Positions 1 to 12,451 of a DNA stretch of 64,000 nt are shown here, one piece after another. The translations under genes were made by a program, and so were the position numbers. This DNA is from Nannobrachium achirus. Lineage: Eukaryota; Chordata; Actinopteri; Myctophiformes; Myctophidae. The stretch is taken from positions 24,148,033-24,212,032 of the forward strand of contig OY997641.1 of the NCBI GenBank assembly GCA_963921795.1, in the 5' to 3' direction. Each line of letters opens with the position of its first letter. Positions within the stretch are counted from its first letter, which is position 1. The notes under the pieces were generated by a model that was given only the letters and a program-made list of their open reading frames with translations, was not told the origin of the DNA and did not search any database.

Positions 1-1184
1 CCACATTGCAGCTATGGGGGAGCTAAATAACCCTGACATGGCAGAGCAAAGTGCAACACACCAATAATTGTGTGTCAGCTTCACCTATAATAACATTAGA
101 TGTGGATGGGTTTGTCTTGGGCTGCATTATACTGTATTTCCTTTCTTTGTCAAGATAGCTAAAACATCCAAGGTTCTACATGTTTTTGCTGTCGGGGAGA
201 AACTTTTATATACATATTTAATATTTTTATGTTATTTTTTCCCCCGTAAACGAATGCCCTATTTTATACGTGTGAAAGAACATAACATAGCCAGTCTAGC
301 TGCTCACAACAGTCGCGATTCGGCATGTTTTGAGCTTGTAGGCCCTGCTGTATGTTTGCTATCTTCACCTTTTTGGAAAAACTTTACCTATAATGACATG
401 CCCCCAAGTTGAACCCACAGTCTGTCTGTGGGGTTTATAAAGTAATAACAAGAGCTTTTGACTAAATAATGACGGCATTGGATTTGGCTCCATTGGAACA
501 CTTTATACATTTACCACATTTCCTGAAAACAAAGCGTTTTGGACATACAGGGTTCCACAAGTGGAACACAACTCCCCCACACTGCCCCCGGTCACCGTGT
601 TCGTACTAGTGACGTGGCAGGTCACGCCTTTTAGATGTGATTCTGACCTTACGCCGGATTGATAGAAGACCCGGGGGGAAGCCAGCAGGGATTGTATAAT
701 GTCCCTCATTATCTTTTTATATATGAGCCCGTTGATTACAGACTGGCTGATCTCCTCACGAGGAACACATGTAATGTATGTTAAATGCCTGTGGCGTCTG
801 GGTGGCTGATTAGGAAGAAATTAGCATAGAGAGCTATAACTGTGTGTGCGTGTGTGTGTGTGTGCGCGCGTGCATGTGTCTGTGTGTGCGCACAAATGTG
901 TGTGGGCGTGTGTTTGAAGTTTGCTTGCAGGCTCTTAGTACAGCTCCATGCGTGTCCAGTGTGAGAGGTCGCTCGTTACTTCATGGAGTGGTGGTGGGTT
1001 GCTTCTGAAGGTGTGTTTGAAGACAGACATAATGACCCACTTTTTGTGACATAACAACCCTGCAGCCCTATACGTCTGTGGATATGTGAAGTGCGCGTGG
1101 GTCCGTGCGTCCGTGCGTGTGTGTGTGCGTGTGCGTGATGGACGGTAGAGGGTAGACTTCATCAGTCTTCTGTATTATGTGTTA
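1..1184. other. No gene recognised; AT-rich, GT-rich patches
   Basis: I see no exon with convincing splice sites or protein homology here. Imperfect (GT)n/(GC) stretches occupy about 841-914 and 1089-1136. The short open frames are low-complexity or unlike any family I know. Confidence 0.5.
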
Positions 1185-1325
1185 TGTCTGTTGACTGGGT
1201 TTGCTGCTAAATGAATTTGGCCTTTGGAATAAATCTGAATTTGAAATCAGAGCACATGGGGGGAGACAGCTGTTCAACACAGCAATCATGAGACACAGCA
1301 GTGCAACTTTACTTCATACATACAC
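1185..1325 (+). repeat. Dispersed repeat, inverted copy of 13604-13738
   Basis: About 140 bp matches the reverse complement of 13604-13738 with only a few mismatches. The shared stretch includes ACAGCTGTTCAACACAGCAA and the TTTGCTGCTAAATGAATT block. The two copies lie 12 kb apart in opposite orientation. The family is not identified, and no tRNA-like boxes are evident in this part. Confidence 0.8.
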
Positions 1326-1336
1326 ACACAACTCTA

Positions 1337-1615
1337 CCAGTAAGACTCCCTAATCGGGAGATAAGCGACCGCCAGGTTGGCAACCTCATGGTGGCGCTAG
1401 AAGAGGGGCATGTGAGAAATCAGGGGGCGGAGGTTGTGGTTTGCCAGCCAAGGAGTGTGTGTGCAAAGTTTGGCATGGATTGCGGCAACGGTGCTGGAGA
1501 TAAGAGCAGGGCCAAAAGTGTGATGTGACGGACAGACAGACTGACTGACTGACTGACTGACAGACAGACAGCCGGTCGAGCTTTTCATAGTAACTTGCGA
1601 CCTGACGTTTGCAAT
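1337..1615 (-). mobile_element. HINE-like (Helentron-type) non-autonomous element, short copy
   Basis: Read on the minus strand it starts near 1615 with a GTCAGGTCGCAA-type subterminal repeat. A (GTCT)n tract follows, then the 'GCGCCAC' core shared with the elements at 24 and 54 kb, then GGCGGTCGC. The terminal hairpin CTCCC-gatta-GGGAG is at 1346-1360 and the end is TCTTACTGG followed by T. This order (subterminal repeat, GTCY microsatellite, core, subterminal repeat, hairpin, CTRR end) is that of Helentron-associated elements such as insect DINE-1. There is no coding capacity. Confidence 0.65.
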
Positions 1616-1739
1616 TACCTGGAGTACTGTATAATGACACAGCTTTGTGCATGGATGTTTGCATGCGTGCGTGTGTATTTGTTTGTTTTGTAAAGAAAAG
1701 TATTTATTCTGTTTAACAGTAAAGCTGTGAACTGTTCGC

Positions 1740-1742
<3 letters not shown>

Positions 1743-1813
<71 letters not shown>

Positions 1814-1858
1814 CGTGCGTGTGTGCGTGCGTTCGTGCGTGCATGTGTGTGTGTGTGG
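1743..1858 (+). repeat. (GT)n microsatellite
   Basis: Pure GT dinucleotides run to about 1809, followed by GTGC-interrupted repeats. Confidence 0.95.
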
Positions 1859-2104
1859 AAATGACTGGATTCAGTGTTTGAGTGGGCAGGCTCCAGATGG
1901 CACTGGTTTACATGTAGGATAGAAAGCAGGCTTTCCGCAGGTAGTTCTGTAGACAGCCTGGAGGTGAGGTTAGTTAAGTGCTAGGTTAGAACTGTGGTTT
2001 TCCATGTGTGGTCCGGGGATCCTCAGGTGTCCTTGAGGCTGTCCCAGGGGGTCCCCAGCTTACTACTTTTAAACCCTGCTAATGTTATTGATTATTGATG
2101 TGTT

Positions 2105-3226
2105 TATTGTCTCCACCAGCCGAAGGCTGAGGGGAGAGTATGTTTTCCCCTCCGTCCGTCCGTCCGTGCGTCCGTCCGTCCGTGTGTCCGTGTGTCCGTC
2201 CGTGTGTGTGTCCTCGCAGTTTGTGTGCAGCTAATCTCAGTCGCCGTTGGCCCGGTCGCTGCCAAAGTGAGCACACACATTCCCTGGATGCCAATCTAGA
2301 ACCTCTGCCCTAAATTTTTCAAATGGGCTTTTTCTAGCGCCACCTAGTGGCCGATGTTTCGCGTCCATGCGTCCTCGCAGTTTGTGTGCAGCTAATCTCA
2401 GTCGCCGTTGGCCCGGTCGCTGCCAAAGTGAGCGCACACATTCCCTGGATGCCAATCTAGAACCTCTGCCCTAAATTTTTCAAATGGCCCTTTTCTAGCG
2501 CCACCTAGTGGCCGATGTTCGCAAGACACATTTCTGTGCACTACTCTTACAGATTTGTTCCAAAAATCCTACAAATCGGTAGGCAGTATCTCGACAGTCA
2601 TGTGATCGACACGGATCTGTCCGATTTTTCATATTCCATCCTGATTGGCTAAGATTGGCTTCCAAAGTTTGTAGGATTGCGTGCGTCCTCGCAGTTTGTG
2701 AGCAGCTAATCTCCGTCGCCATTGGCCCGGTCGCTGCCAAAGTGAGCGCACACATTCCCTGGATGCCAATCTAGAACCTCTGCCCTAAATTTTTCAAATG
2801 GGCCTTTTCTAGCGCCACCTAGTGGCCGATGTTTGCAAAACACATTTCTGTGCACTACTCTTACAGATTTTGTCCAAAAATCCTACAAATCGGTAGGCAG
2901 TATCTCGACAGTCATGTGATCGACACGGATCTGTCCGATTTGGCATATTCCATCCTGATTGGCTAAGATTGGCTTCCAAAGTTTGTAGGATTGAGCCGTT
3001 TTGAACAAAATGCCTCAAATCACAAACGCAAAGTGCAATTATCATGAAATCGCGCACACACGTTCCCACTAGGCCGAGGAAGAAATGCCACATAGTTTTT
3101 TTTTAAATCATCCTCATGGTGGCGCTATAACAGGCTGATTTGTGGTTTTACCTATAACTCCACCGATCAGTTCACCAGGACGCACGGTCTGGTGGAGACC
3201 TGTGCTCGGAAGAGCACTGCTTCTAG
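2105..3226 (+). mobile_element. HINE-like element with internal tandem units
   Basis: It begins TTATTGTCTCCACCAGCC and runs into a (GTCC/GTCY)n microsatellite at about 2152-2210. It ends GTCTGGTGGAGAC, the inverted partner of the 5' GTCTCCACCAG. The terminal hairpin GTGCTC-ggaa-GAGCAC is at 3202-3217, and CTAG at 3223-3226 is followed by T. The core contains repeated units built on 'GCAGCTAATCTC...TTGGCCCGGTCGCTGCC' and 'AGCGCCACCTAGTGGCCGATG', which explains the similar open frames on the minus strand. Those frames are repeat translations, not genes. Confidence 0.7.
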
Positions 3227-3238
3227 TTCTGCAGTGTA

Positions 3239-3299
3239 GCGCTCTGAGATTCCTTGAATGAAAAGTACATTACAAATACATATTATTATTATTATTATT
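3239..3299 (+). repeat. SINE-like tail ending in (ATT)n
   Basis: The text 'GCGCTCTGAGATTCCTTGAA' followed by an (ATT)n run resembles the 3' tail of fish tRNA-SINE or LINE families. It sits between two HINE-like elements. Confidence 0.4.
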
Positions 3300-3304
3300 C
3301 CCCT

Positions 3305-3896
3305 TATTGTCTCCACCAGCCGAAGGCTGAGGGGAGAGTATGTTTTCCCCTCCGTCCGTCCGTCCGTGCGTGCGTCCGTCCGTGTGTCCGTGTGTCCGTC
3401 CGTGTGTGTGTCCTCGCAGTTTGTGTGCAGCTAATCTCAGTCGCCGTTGGCCCGGTCGCTGCCAAAGTGAGCACACACATTCCCTGGATGCCAATCTAGA
3501 ACCTCTGCCCTAAATTTTTCAAATGGCCCTCATGGTGGCGCTATAACAGGCCCATTCGTCCTGAGTTTGTGTACAGCTAATCTCCGGCGCCGTTGGCCCG
3601 TTCGCTGCCAAAATGAGCACACACACTCCCTGGATGCCAATTCAGAACCTCTGCCCCAAATTTTTCAAATGGCCCTCATGGTGGCGCTATAACAGGCCGA
3701 TTCGTCCTCCCAGTTTGTGTACAGCTAATCTCCGGCGCCGTTGGCCCGGTCGCTGCCAAAATGAGCACACACACTCCCTGGATGCCAATTCAGAACCTCT
3801 GCCCCAAAGTTTTCAAATGGCCCTAATGGTGGCGCTATAACAGGCCGATTTGTGTGGCCTGGTGGAGACCTGTGCTCGGAAGAGCACTGCTTCTAG
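3305..3896 (+). mobile_element. HINE-like element, second copy of the 2105-3226 family
   Basis: Both ends are nearly identical to the preceding element: TTATTGTCTCCACCAGCC start, GTCY tract at 3352-3410, GGCCTGGTGGAGACC, hairpin GTGCTCGGAAGAGCAC, and CTAG at 3893-3896 followed by T. The core holds about three units of roughly 145 bp. The copies differ in how many core units they keep, as expected if the tandem core expands and contracts. Confidence 0.7.
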
Positions 3897-5582
3897 TTAT
3901 TATTATTATTATTATCCATTTGCACACTCTCAGTTACATTAACAGAGTAGATTGGGGTTCCAGAGATAAAACAAAAGCAATCATATCAAATGGGCATCCA
4001 TGGCCTATTGAATATCAAACTGGGGGTCCTTGAAATTAAAAAGGTTCAGAATCACTGCCAGATGATTTAATTGTGAAAACCACTGTGTTGCCATGACACA
4101 ACTACAGCCACCACAAAAGCAGCCACATTTGAAGAACATCTGTTTTTTCAAAACACAGAGTCTAAAAACAGCATGGCCTCCTTGTCTATTAACACAGATC
4201 ACGATGTGGTGTTCAGTGTTGAAGCTGCTCCACTTTGTATGTTCTAGTAATATTTCTCCTGCACGGAAGCATCTTGTCTGTTTGTCTTCAACAAACAGTT
4301 GAGCTCTCTCCTCTGATCGCTGATGATACTCATTCTGAGGTGGGGCTGGCCGAGCGTATCTGAACATGCCTCACCACATCTCTGATCCCTGCTGTTGTAA
4401 ATGTGAAAGGGTTTATCCCATAGCTTACAGAGACACATACTGTGGCTTCATCATTGTGAGGATACAATCTGTCCAACGTGTGTTGAAACCTAAATAGTCA
4501 CACCATGGAGCGGCTGATCTCTTTCCCAAGAGCAATGCTGTTCATCTGGAATTAATTTACAGACCATTTGGGGTCCAGGATTGTCTTCCTGTGCATCACC
4601 ACAAGCCACACTAAAAGCAACAATCTGTATCTATGAATAGTAAGGCTAATTATTTTTATTTTTTATAATGCATAGCATAGCTATATATATTTTGTAATCT
4701 CTTACACGCCGATGAAGGAAGGAATTCTTTGATGGGCATAACAACTCTGCATCTGTGTCACTCATGATGAGTGACACCTGATGAGTGACTCCAGCCTGTG
4801 ACAGCTGCAAAAACAGCAAGGACAGAGAAAGCTGAGGATAAAAGGGAAAGAATAAAAGCCTGGCCCTTTACCCAGTTTTTGCTGTTGTCTTCTGTTTGGA
4901 ATGGAACACTGCTGGTTGTATTACAGTATTCATCCAACAGTCGAGTCCGATACAGAAACGAAAGCAAAGAAAGCAACAACAAAAAGCTAAAAAATGAAAG
5001 TGGTCCTTTACAGTTTCAGGGAAAAGGACAGTGCAATCCTCTATAGACCTACTTTCTAACGGCCACACAGATACTTGCATATTCCTTTGTTGTGTATTTT
5101 ATCCATATATTATCTGCTCCTTTGTTGAATCTATAGCTGTGTATTCAAAGGTAAAGCACACGTACGGTATGCTTGATATGCGGGAACAGTCCGGACTATG
5201 AATTGAAAATGAGCTTGACAGGTCAACCCCGGTGCATCCTGGGACCCTCATTTCCCTTTAGCACCAATTTAGTGTATGAAGACCCAGCTCTTTTATGCTT
5301 GTCAAGCCCTGGGTTGCCAGCATGCATTACTGCCAGCTGTATAGATATGCTGTGTGTGGATATAGGCAGACCTGAACTTGTTTTCTTAGGATGCCCTTGA
5401 TGATGAGGGAATTGTTAATTAGGGGAGGGAGCTATTGTTCTTGTGGCATCAAGGTCTCGGAAGGTCCCTATAGGCTGTTCCTGCCTGTTGGGTATGTACG
5501 TAGATTATGATGACAAACTGATTTTATGTGTGTTGATGACTCGGAAGGTCAGTTCCCCCTCAGTGTTGGTTTTTAAAGTTAC
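3897..5582. other. No gene recognised
   Basis: An (ATT)n tail continues to about 3914. The rest is unique-looking AT-rich sequence with no supported exon, RNA gene or complete mobile element. Confidence 0.5.
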
Positions 5583-5849
5583 TTAAAGGAGTAGTTCACC
5601 CCCAAAATTACTTTTTTTATATTTATTACTCATGCCATGGAGAGTAGAGTTCAATAATATTTTTTGGTTTGTGTCACATTCCTAAGACAAAAATTTGATT
5701 CGAGTAAATTTACCCCCATTGATTACGGATAGGGACCCGTTTCGAAACGGGTCCCCATCCGGAACGAATGGGGGTACCATTTATTGTTATCACATTTTGG
5801 AATGCGACAATAGAAAAAAAGTCATTTTGGGGGTGAACTACTCCTTTAA
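5583..5849. mobile_element. TTAA-flanked MITE (Kolobok/piggyBac type)
   Basis: Inverted termini of about 26 bp begin TTAAAGGAGTAGTTCACCCC at 5583 and are mirrored at the right end, which closes with TTAA at 5846-5849. Both boundaries being TTAA fits Kolobok or piggyBac target preference. The 267-bp element has no ORF. Its centre contains a strong palindrome at 5728-5752 (GGACCCGTTTCGAAACGGGT and on). Confidence 0.8.
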
Positions 5850-7604
5850 GTTAAGTCTCTCATATCTTCACTGTTCATGTCTGTTGACATTTCCAGGAAA
5901 AGAACAGTAAATACAGAAGAGTTGAAACGGCACATCTGTATGTTTCAGTTGAATTCATCCAAGACGATGGCTATTTCCATTGCCTTCCCCTACACTAATG
6001 AAAAGTTATTGAATTACAGATTGTGCATGCAGTAAAATCCTCAGTATTCATTCATTTATGCATTTGTAAGTCTCAGGTAAATGAACACAGAGGATTTGCC
6101 TGTGTAATCATATCTATGCTAATATGTCTTGTCGAGGTAGCTCTGTGATTCATTGCACTGATGAAGTAATGTAGTCATGATATGGTATGCCATGCCATGC
6201 ATGCATCATCTGCAGATGCGATACCTACCGCTCTCTGCATGCTTATTGAGCCAGGCCATTATATTTGAGCTCATTAATGAAATGAAACAGCTAAACCCTG
6301 TAACCTTGCAAAATAGGTTCCTTGGCTGAATTTCAGATAATGTATTGTTGATTTAGCAGGGACCTTTTTTCCCAACAATAAAGTGACAACAATAAAGACT
6401 AAGTACAGACATCAAATAAAATGATACTATAAATAAAGGAAAAAAGAATAAAATAAACAGTATCAATCCAAGACAAAAAAACTAAAGAGTTCAAATAACA
6501 CACAGCTCACACAGTCTCACTTCCAACCCAGGACAGGGAAGAAGGTGAACAAGAAAAGAAGATAAGAAAAAATAAATAAAAATGCACCAGGGATGCAAAC
6601 TAGTGGTTTATAGACAGACTACATGCACAATGCGCTCTGTAACACTAGTTAGTGTACGACATATGACTCCATATTTGAGCAATGTTTAAGCCTGATCTGA
6701 AGTATTTCCTGTGTGCAACAGTTATCTATCAGCCTAGCGGTTTGCAAGATAAGTTCCGGACTGACACCTTTCGTGAAACTGCTATGATGAAACCTTTACA
6801 ACAAAGAATTTCACCCACGCTTTTACACCTTTAAATCTGTGATGTAACAATAAAGTGGAGTTGAGTTGAGACACATCTGTAGATGGCTTGCCTCCTAAAA
6901 AATGTGTATTGTCTTGTTGACATAATTGTGTTGTTGTGTTAGCACGCTCTCTGTGGAACATTTGCCATTTGTATGAGTACATGACAAATAAATCCTTACT
7001 TCTCAGCTACTGATTATCAAAAAAATGGCTCTAGACAGTCTCTGTTCGTCACTCTGACACTTTGCCTTAGGTTTTGGTAATCCTTGGTCATGGCGTGCAC
7101 ACCTACGCTTCGGTATTTGAAGCGAGACTGACTTAGACTCCAGAGACTTGAGAATCATCCATTTGACATTTTATGTAACAAAGATGCCTGAGGGAAATGG
7201 TGGTTACTGACACCAATGAGACTTTCCTGAAAACTGTTCCATCTCATGTGTTGTCTTCTTGAGGCATATTCTGGCTACCTCTTGCTGGATCAACACCCAC
7301 ATAATATCTTCTCATCTGCCTGTTATGTATGAACCCCTTGTTTTGTCTCTGTATACCTCCCTAGACAATAATCCCTTTGTTATTGTTATTGTATTGCTTA
7401 TTGTAACTCGCTCTGGATTAAATTGTAAATTGTTAAAGACGGGGTGCCATGAATTCCCCCCCCCAAAAAGTGTACAGAAACTGTTAAAATTATGTTTTTA
7501 TGTGGCCACGCACCTGTTTATTAAGTATAGCTGGTTTGCACCGTAGCACCACCCACCTTGAGTTGAGTTGGAAATTGGTAAAGTACAACATATTATTTGT
7601 TCTC
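5850..7604. other. No gene recognised
   Basis: AT-rich intergenic sequence. An A-rich stretch at about 6380-6590 and a C/A homopolymer patch at about 7457-7468 are the only notable compositional features. Confidence 0.45.
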
Positions 7605-7742
7605 TTAAAACAATATATTTTTAAATTGATAGTATACCAACAGTGTAATGATATACTATTGAAATACTATGAACTGATAGTATAGTGCTTGGTCCACACA
7701 AAGTGCTAGTATTATAACTACAGTAGAAATATATTGTTTTAA
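7605..7742. repeat. Inverted repeat, likely MITE remnant
   Basis: TTAAAACAATATATTT (7605-7620) is perfectly complementary to AAATATATTGTTTTAA (7727-7742). The interior contains further AT-rich partial complementarity. No target duplication was identified. Confidence 0.6.
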
Positions 7743-8095
7743 AATGTGTTCTAACTCAAGTCAATGGCAGAGTCCACACCAAAACTACAACGATGGCACG
7801 GTGAACGATATACAGTAGTAGTTATAATTATAGTTCTCTTGTGTGGATAGCTCTTGAATTCTGTTTAGTAACCTGCCACATGGTTCCTCAGTTTACACTA
7901 GTGCTCAACGTCTGGTCACATGTAGCAATGCTGGGGAATATTTGTATACAGAGCTTTCGTCGAATCAGCATTGACGTAGGCCGAGCTATACAGTCAACGA
8001 GTTCACCTGAGTTTATTGAGTACTCACCTGACTTTCCAGCACACGGTCTTATCTTCCAGGCGTAGCACTACAAACACAAAGACATGGACACTAGG

Positions 8096-8217
<122 letters not shown>

Positions 8218-8657
8218 CTCTCTTTCTACAGCGGAAGTGTGGTGACTATGAGTGTAGTGAACTTCATTTAGAGGCCATGGTGGTTTCTTTTCTGTGTTTG
8301 GGTTCCCAGTCATCTGACCTGGGCCTCTGTTTGGCTGTCTAATGTAGCGAGATAATGGACAGTGATGCAGTTAGTGAGCTTTCCCCGATTGACTGTGAAT
8401 CAGCAGTATAGTTCTCAAAGTGGGGTCCGGGGACAAAATGAGTTAATATGGCATGAAAATCAGTTTACGGTAACCACTTTATTAGTTCATTTGTTAACTA
8501 ATCGATTTAATCTATCTTTTGGGGGGGAAAAGTGTTGCTTGGAGATCAGTTATTTTCTGTATTTTTGCATTCCTTTTTTGTCAGTACAACAACGTATCTA
8601 TAGGCCTTCAGACTATTATAGATTAAAAATATTATTATTTGTTTCTCTCTCCTCTCT

Positions 8658-8692
8658 GACTCACTCACTCACTCACTCACTCACTCACTCAC
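8658..8692 (+). repeat. (CTCA)n microsatellite
   Basis: About eight tandem CTCA tetranucleotides. Confidence 0.9.
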
Positions 8693-8994
8693 GTCACTCA
8701 CACAACACCCTTTGTCACTTGGTCTTACTGCTCCTTCTCTGCGTTTTATTTCTGGGTCATACTAATGTGTCCGACAGACAATGGCTCCTCCATTATATTG
8801 CAATCACGTTCCATTTTCATGATTGAACAATTATTACATATAGAGAGCTCTGCCAGCCTTACAATGGCCAAGCCCACAAAGTCGCCTTTTAGCCCAGGAA
8901 TACAGCCATTTAGCTCGCCATGTGTGACTGGTTATCGTGACCGCAGACCTCCCCTATGATTATGCCTACTTTGGAAGCCGTGAATCGAGCTGAC

Positions 8995-9324
8995 AGGCCC
9001 TTCTTGATGTCAATCAAGTCACCTTAATTCAAGTGACAGATACCAAAAACCGACCTAGAGTTTTGTGATTATTGTTTTATAAATATATATATTTGGTATA
9101 TATTTTAATTATATATTTGTTAGGGCATATCAAGTGGTCTACCTAGTACCTGCACAGCTAGGCCCTTCTTGATGTCAATCAAGTCACCTTAATTCAAGTG
9201 ACAGATACCAAAAACCGACCTAGAGTTTTGTGATTATTGTTTTATAAATATATATATTTGGTATATATTTTAATTATATATTTGTTAGGGCATATCAAGT
9301 GGTCTACCTAGTACCTGCACAGCT
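8995..9324 (+). repeat. 165-bp tandem duplication
   Basis: Copy 1 is 8995-9159 and copy 2 is 9160-9324. Each starts AGGCCCTTCTTGATGTCAAT and ends ACCTGCACAGCT. I see no mismatch between them, so the duplication is very recent or an assembly artefact. Confidence 0.9.
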
Positions 9325-10440
9325 TTTGTGATCTACTGGTAGATCACGATTTATCTTTTGGGCACCCCTGCTCTACACTCCACAGTCCTCACCTTAAAAT
9401 TCACCATTATGCATCAAAAAAGAAACAGGTGCAGGCTGATATTTTTAATAGAAGGCAGTGGTGTACCGTAGCCTACATACAGGATTTTCTATTGTTTATA
9501 ATGTGTGAGACGGTTTCCTGGGGTTAATTGTGGTAATGAATTGTATTACTTTGGCTTTTGTTTGGTGTACCATACTGTATCCCTACAGTATATAGTTTAT
9601 TGTACCATGAATATAGCAATCTACAAGGTCTGAGCTTATAGATGTTTTTGTAATGTTTACATTTTGTTAAAATTTTAGAAAATGTTAAAATATTAGTTTG
9701 TTTAGTTTTCCCTGTCATGGCACACACAATTTATGGGTGCCATGTTGCAAGGGGTTGAAAAACACTTCATGACACCACAAACCTAGCATTTGTGGAAGTA
9801 TGGAAGTGTCAAGGAAAGGGAAAAGCTGGTGTTTAACGAGCACAGATGGAGAGAGGGTGGAGCACCACTAACGCTGTTATATAAAATAATCGGTGGGTTA
9901 TATAACTGTCCATTTTTAATGCCTGACTTTCTTTTAATGGTCATCCTGAAGTAGAACATCAATTATTCTGTCAAACTAAAGCATTCATATGCAATGGGCC
10001 TCACGCCACTTATATTTATGTACCTTGTCATTATGACTCATAAAATACTGCCTCATCACTACCTAACTCTGTTGAGGGCAGAGGTATTCAAAACACCCAC
10101 AGCAGCACTGGCTCACGAATACTTAATACTGTACATACCCTCTCTCTGTCTCTGTCTCTGTGTCTCTCTGTGTCTGTCTGTCGCTCTCTGTCTCTCTCTC
10201 ATTCTCATTCTCTCTCCCTCTATATTAATGTTTAGCTTATAGATTTCAAGGGTCAGGGGTCTTGCTATTGGCTAAAGGGAAATGATCTGTGAGTTCACCT
10301 GATGAGTCGAAGCTTCCAGACCTGTTTCCTAGAACTACATGATGAGCTAATCGATAAAGGCATGAGTGGGAGTCTCGATGGATGGATGAGAAAAGAGAGA
10401 AGGATTATACCAGAGCCCCTCACATGAGATTGGTGTGAAG

Positions 10441-10443
<3 letters not shown>
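9325..10443. other. No gene recognised
   Basis: AT-rich sequence with a pyrimidine-rich (CTCTGT)n-like patch at about 10141-10222. No exon is supported. Confidence 0.45.

Positions 10444-10500
<57 letters not shown>
10444..10500 (+). repeat. (GA)n microsatellite
   Basis: About 28 GA dinucleotides. Confidence 0.95.
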
Positions 10501-10505
<5 letters not shown>

Positions 10506-11165
10506 AAGAGAGCTAAGACTGTGGGTGTGGGTTTATCTGGTCCATCCAATCCTGGAGCTTTATCAATTTCACTATGTCTACAACAAGTATCGTATTCCAT
10601 TTAATGTATACAGGTACAGTACAGTATACATAATGTCTTAGAATATTAGAATGAAATAGAATATTGGATAATAATAATATTTGCTATTCAAAGGCAAAGT
10701 ACACTTTGATGACATCATAATCTCCAGTTCTAGGCAACACATAAGGGGGGGGGGGGGGGTTCTTATTTCAACTCCAAGGTATATTAATGACATACAGTTA
10801 AATGTTGAAAATGAGTGGTATTCCCCTTTAAGTACTTCATGTTGCTGTGGCCTAATTGTAAACGTGGACAACAGACGTAAAAAATAAAGAAGACTGAGTC
10901 AAACCCAGTGTAGGCTGGAACTATGGGCAATGTGTGAAAGTGCGGGCAATTTCAGCGCCTACATATTTCTCATGTTATGTCCCACTTATTACCTAACAAA
11001 TTGTCCCTCATTTTGAAAGTTGCAGTAAATAAGAAAATTTAAATCCCACTATCCTGATGAGAACACATGTATACATGCGCATGCATGATTAGTGTTATTT
11101 GTTCAAATGCAGAGCACAGACCACACTTATCATGGTAAAGTAATGAAACAAGAAAACAGTCATCT

Positions 11166-11330
11166 CGGGACGGCTGTGGCTCAGGGGTTAGAGTGGCTGT
11201 TTGCCTGGTTCGATCCTAGCTTTATTTCTGCTCCCAATGAGGGTGGCACCTTGCATGTTGCATGGGTGAAAATAATACACATTGTAAAGCGCTTTGGATA
11301 AAAGGTGCTTCATAAAAGCATAGCATGTAC
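11166..11330 (+). mobile_element. tRNA-derived SINE
   Basis: It has the tRNA-like head GGCTGTGGCTCAGGGGTTAG (box A TGGCTCAGGGG) and a box B-like TGGTTCGATCC. The tail has the GCGCTTTGGATAAA motif seen in the fuller copies near 14, 20 and 23.6 kb. It is shorter than the 23.5-kb copy and its middle is diverged. Confidence 0.8.
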
Positions 11331-11665
11331 CATCTCCCATTAGTAATAAATGGCACTGTTTCAAATCTTAAAATCGTTGGAGAAACAAAAGTGGAACATT
11401 ATGAAAATGTTATAAAAACAACTTGTAGTGGGTAGCCTACTTCCAGTCCAACTCTACAATATGATAATTCTACCACGTGAAAGAGTACAAACTTTTCTTT
11501 GCATGAAGAGTACAGTTGACACATGATTGGTTGTGCAGCTGATATGATGTGCTTGTGTCATTGTGTCAATCACTTTCTGCACCGATGGTTGGGCTGTCAC
11601 TTATGCAGGGTTAGACTAGTGTGGGAGGGTAAAGTTTACCTCCAGCTCCATATACAGTAGGCTAC

Positions 11666-11812
<147 letters not shown>

Positions 11813-12451
11813 GCATGAGGGGTGGCAAAGAGTTGACACTTCTTATCCAAGATGATGAACTGGAAAGTGAATGGAGAGAAATTAAATGGAGATTTTAATA
11901 AAAAGCAATATATAGGGAAATTAGGTGACCATGTTGGATTGGTGCTCCCAGTTCTAAGCTTTGAAACCAACAAGTGCCAATATTTCTGATCTTGAGATGC
12001 ATGGCGGAAGCAGGATAGGATTTCTATTGTGTGTGCGATTGTGAGTGCTATTCAATGCCTGCATCAAATGGTGCATCAAATCAGCACCATCTTAGAGACT
12101 TGTAACAGCCTTCCCTGTAGAGCTAGAAGACATTTACAAATTAGAGAAGATTGTCTTCTTGTCTTACCATGCTTTGGCAGCTTTAAGCGCACCATGGCAA
12201 CTGGTATCAATTATCACAGGGTGGCGATGTAATGGGGGTGCATGCTGCGTGTTCTTATCACACAGCATGTTCCAAGTACTCCAAAGCCTGAAGACAGAAG
12301 GCCCAAAAAAACAGTTAACATTAATGAAAAGTGGTCGTTTTTTGTCCACATTTGCCCTTAGTTTACATCCTGGCGAACAGACAGGCTTTATTGGTCCATG
12401 TCTAGTAATGGAATTGGGAAGTCACTTTCAGAATGTAATATTAGTACATAT

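Noticed and set aside
2085..3499. Minus- and plus-strand frames sharing MASRECVCSLWQRPGQRRLRL-type text
   Set aside because: They are the tandem core units of HINE-like elements read through; the same text recurs because the DNA repeats.
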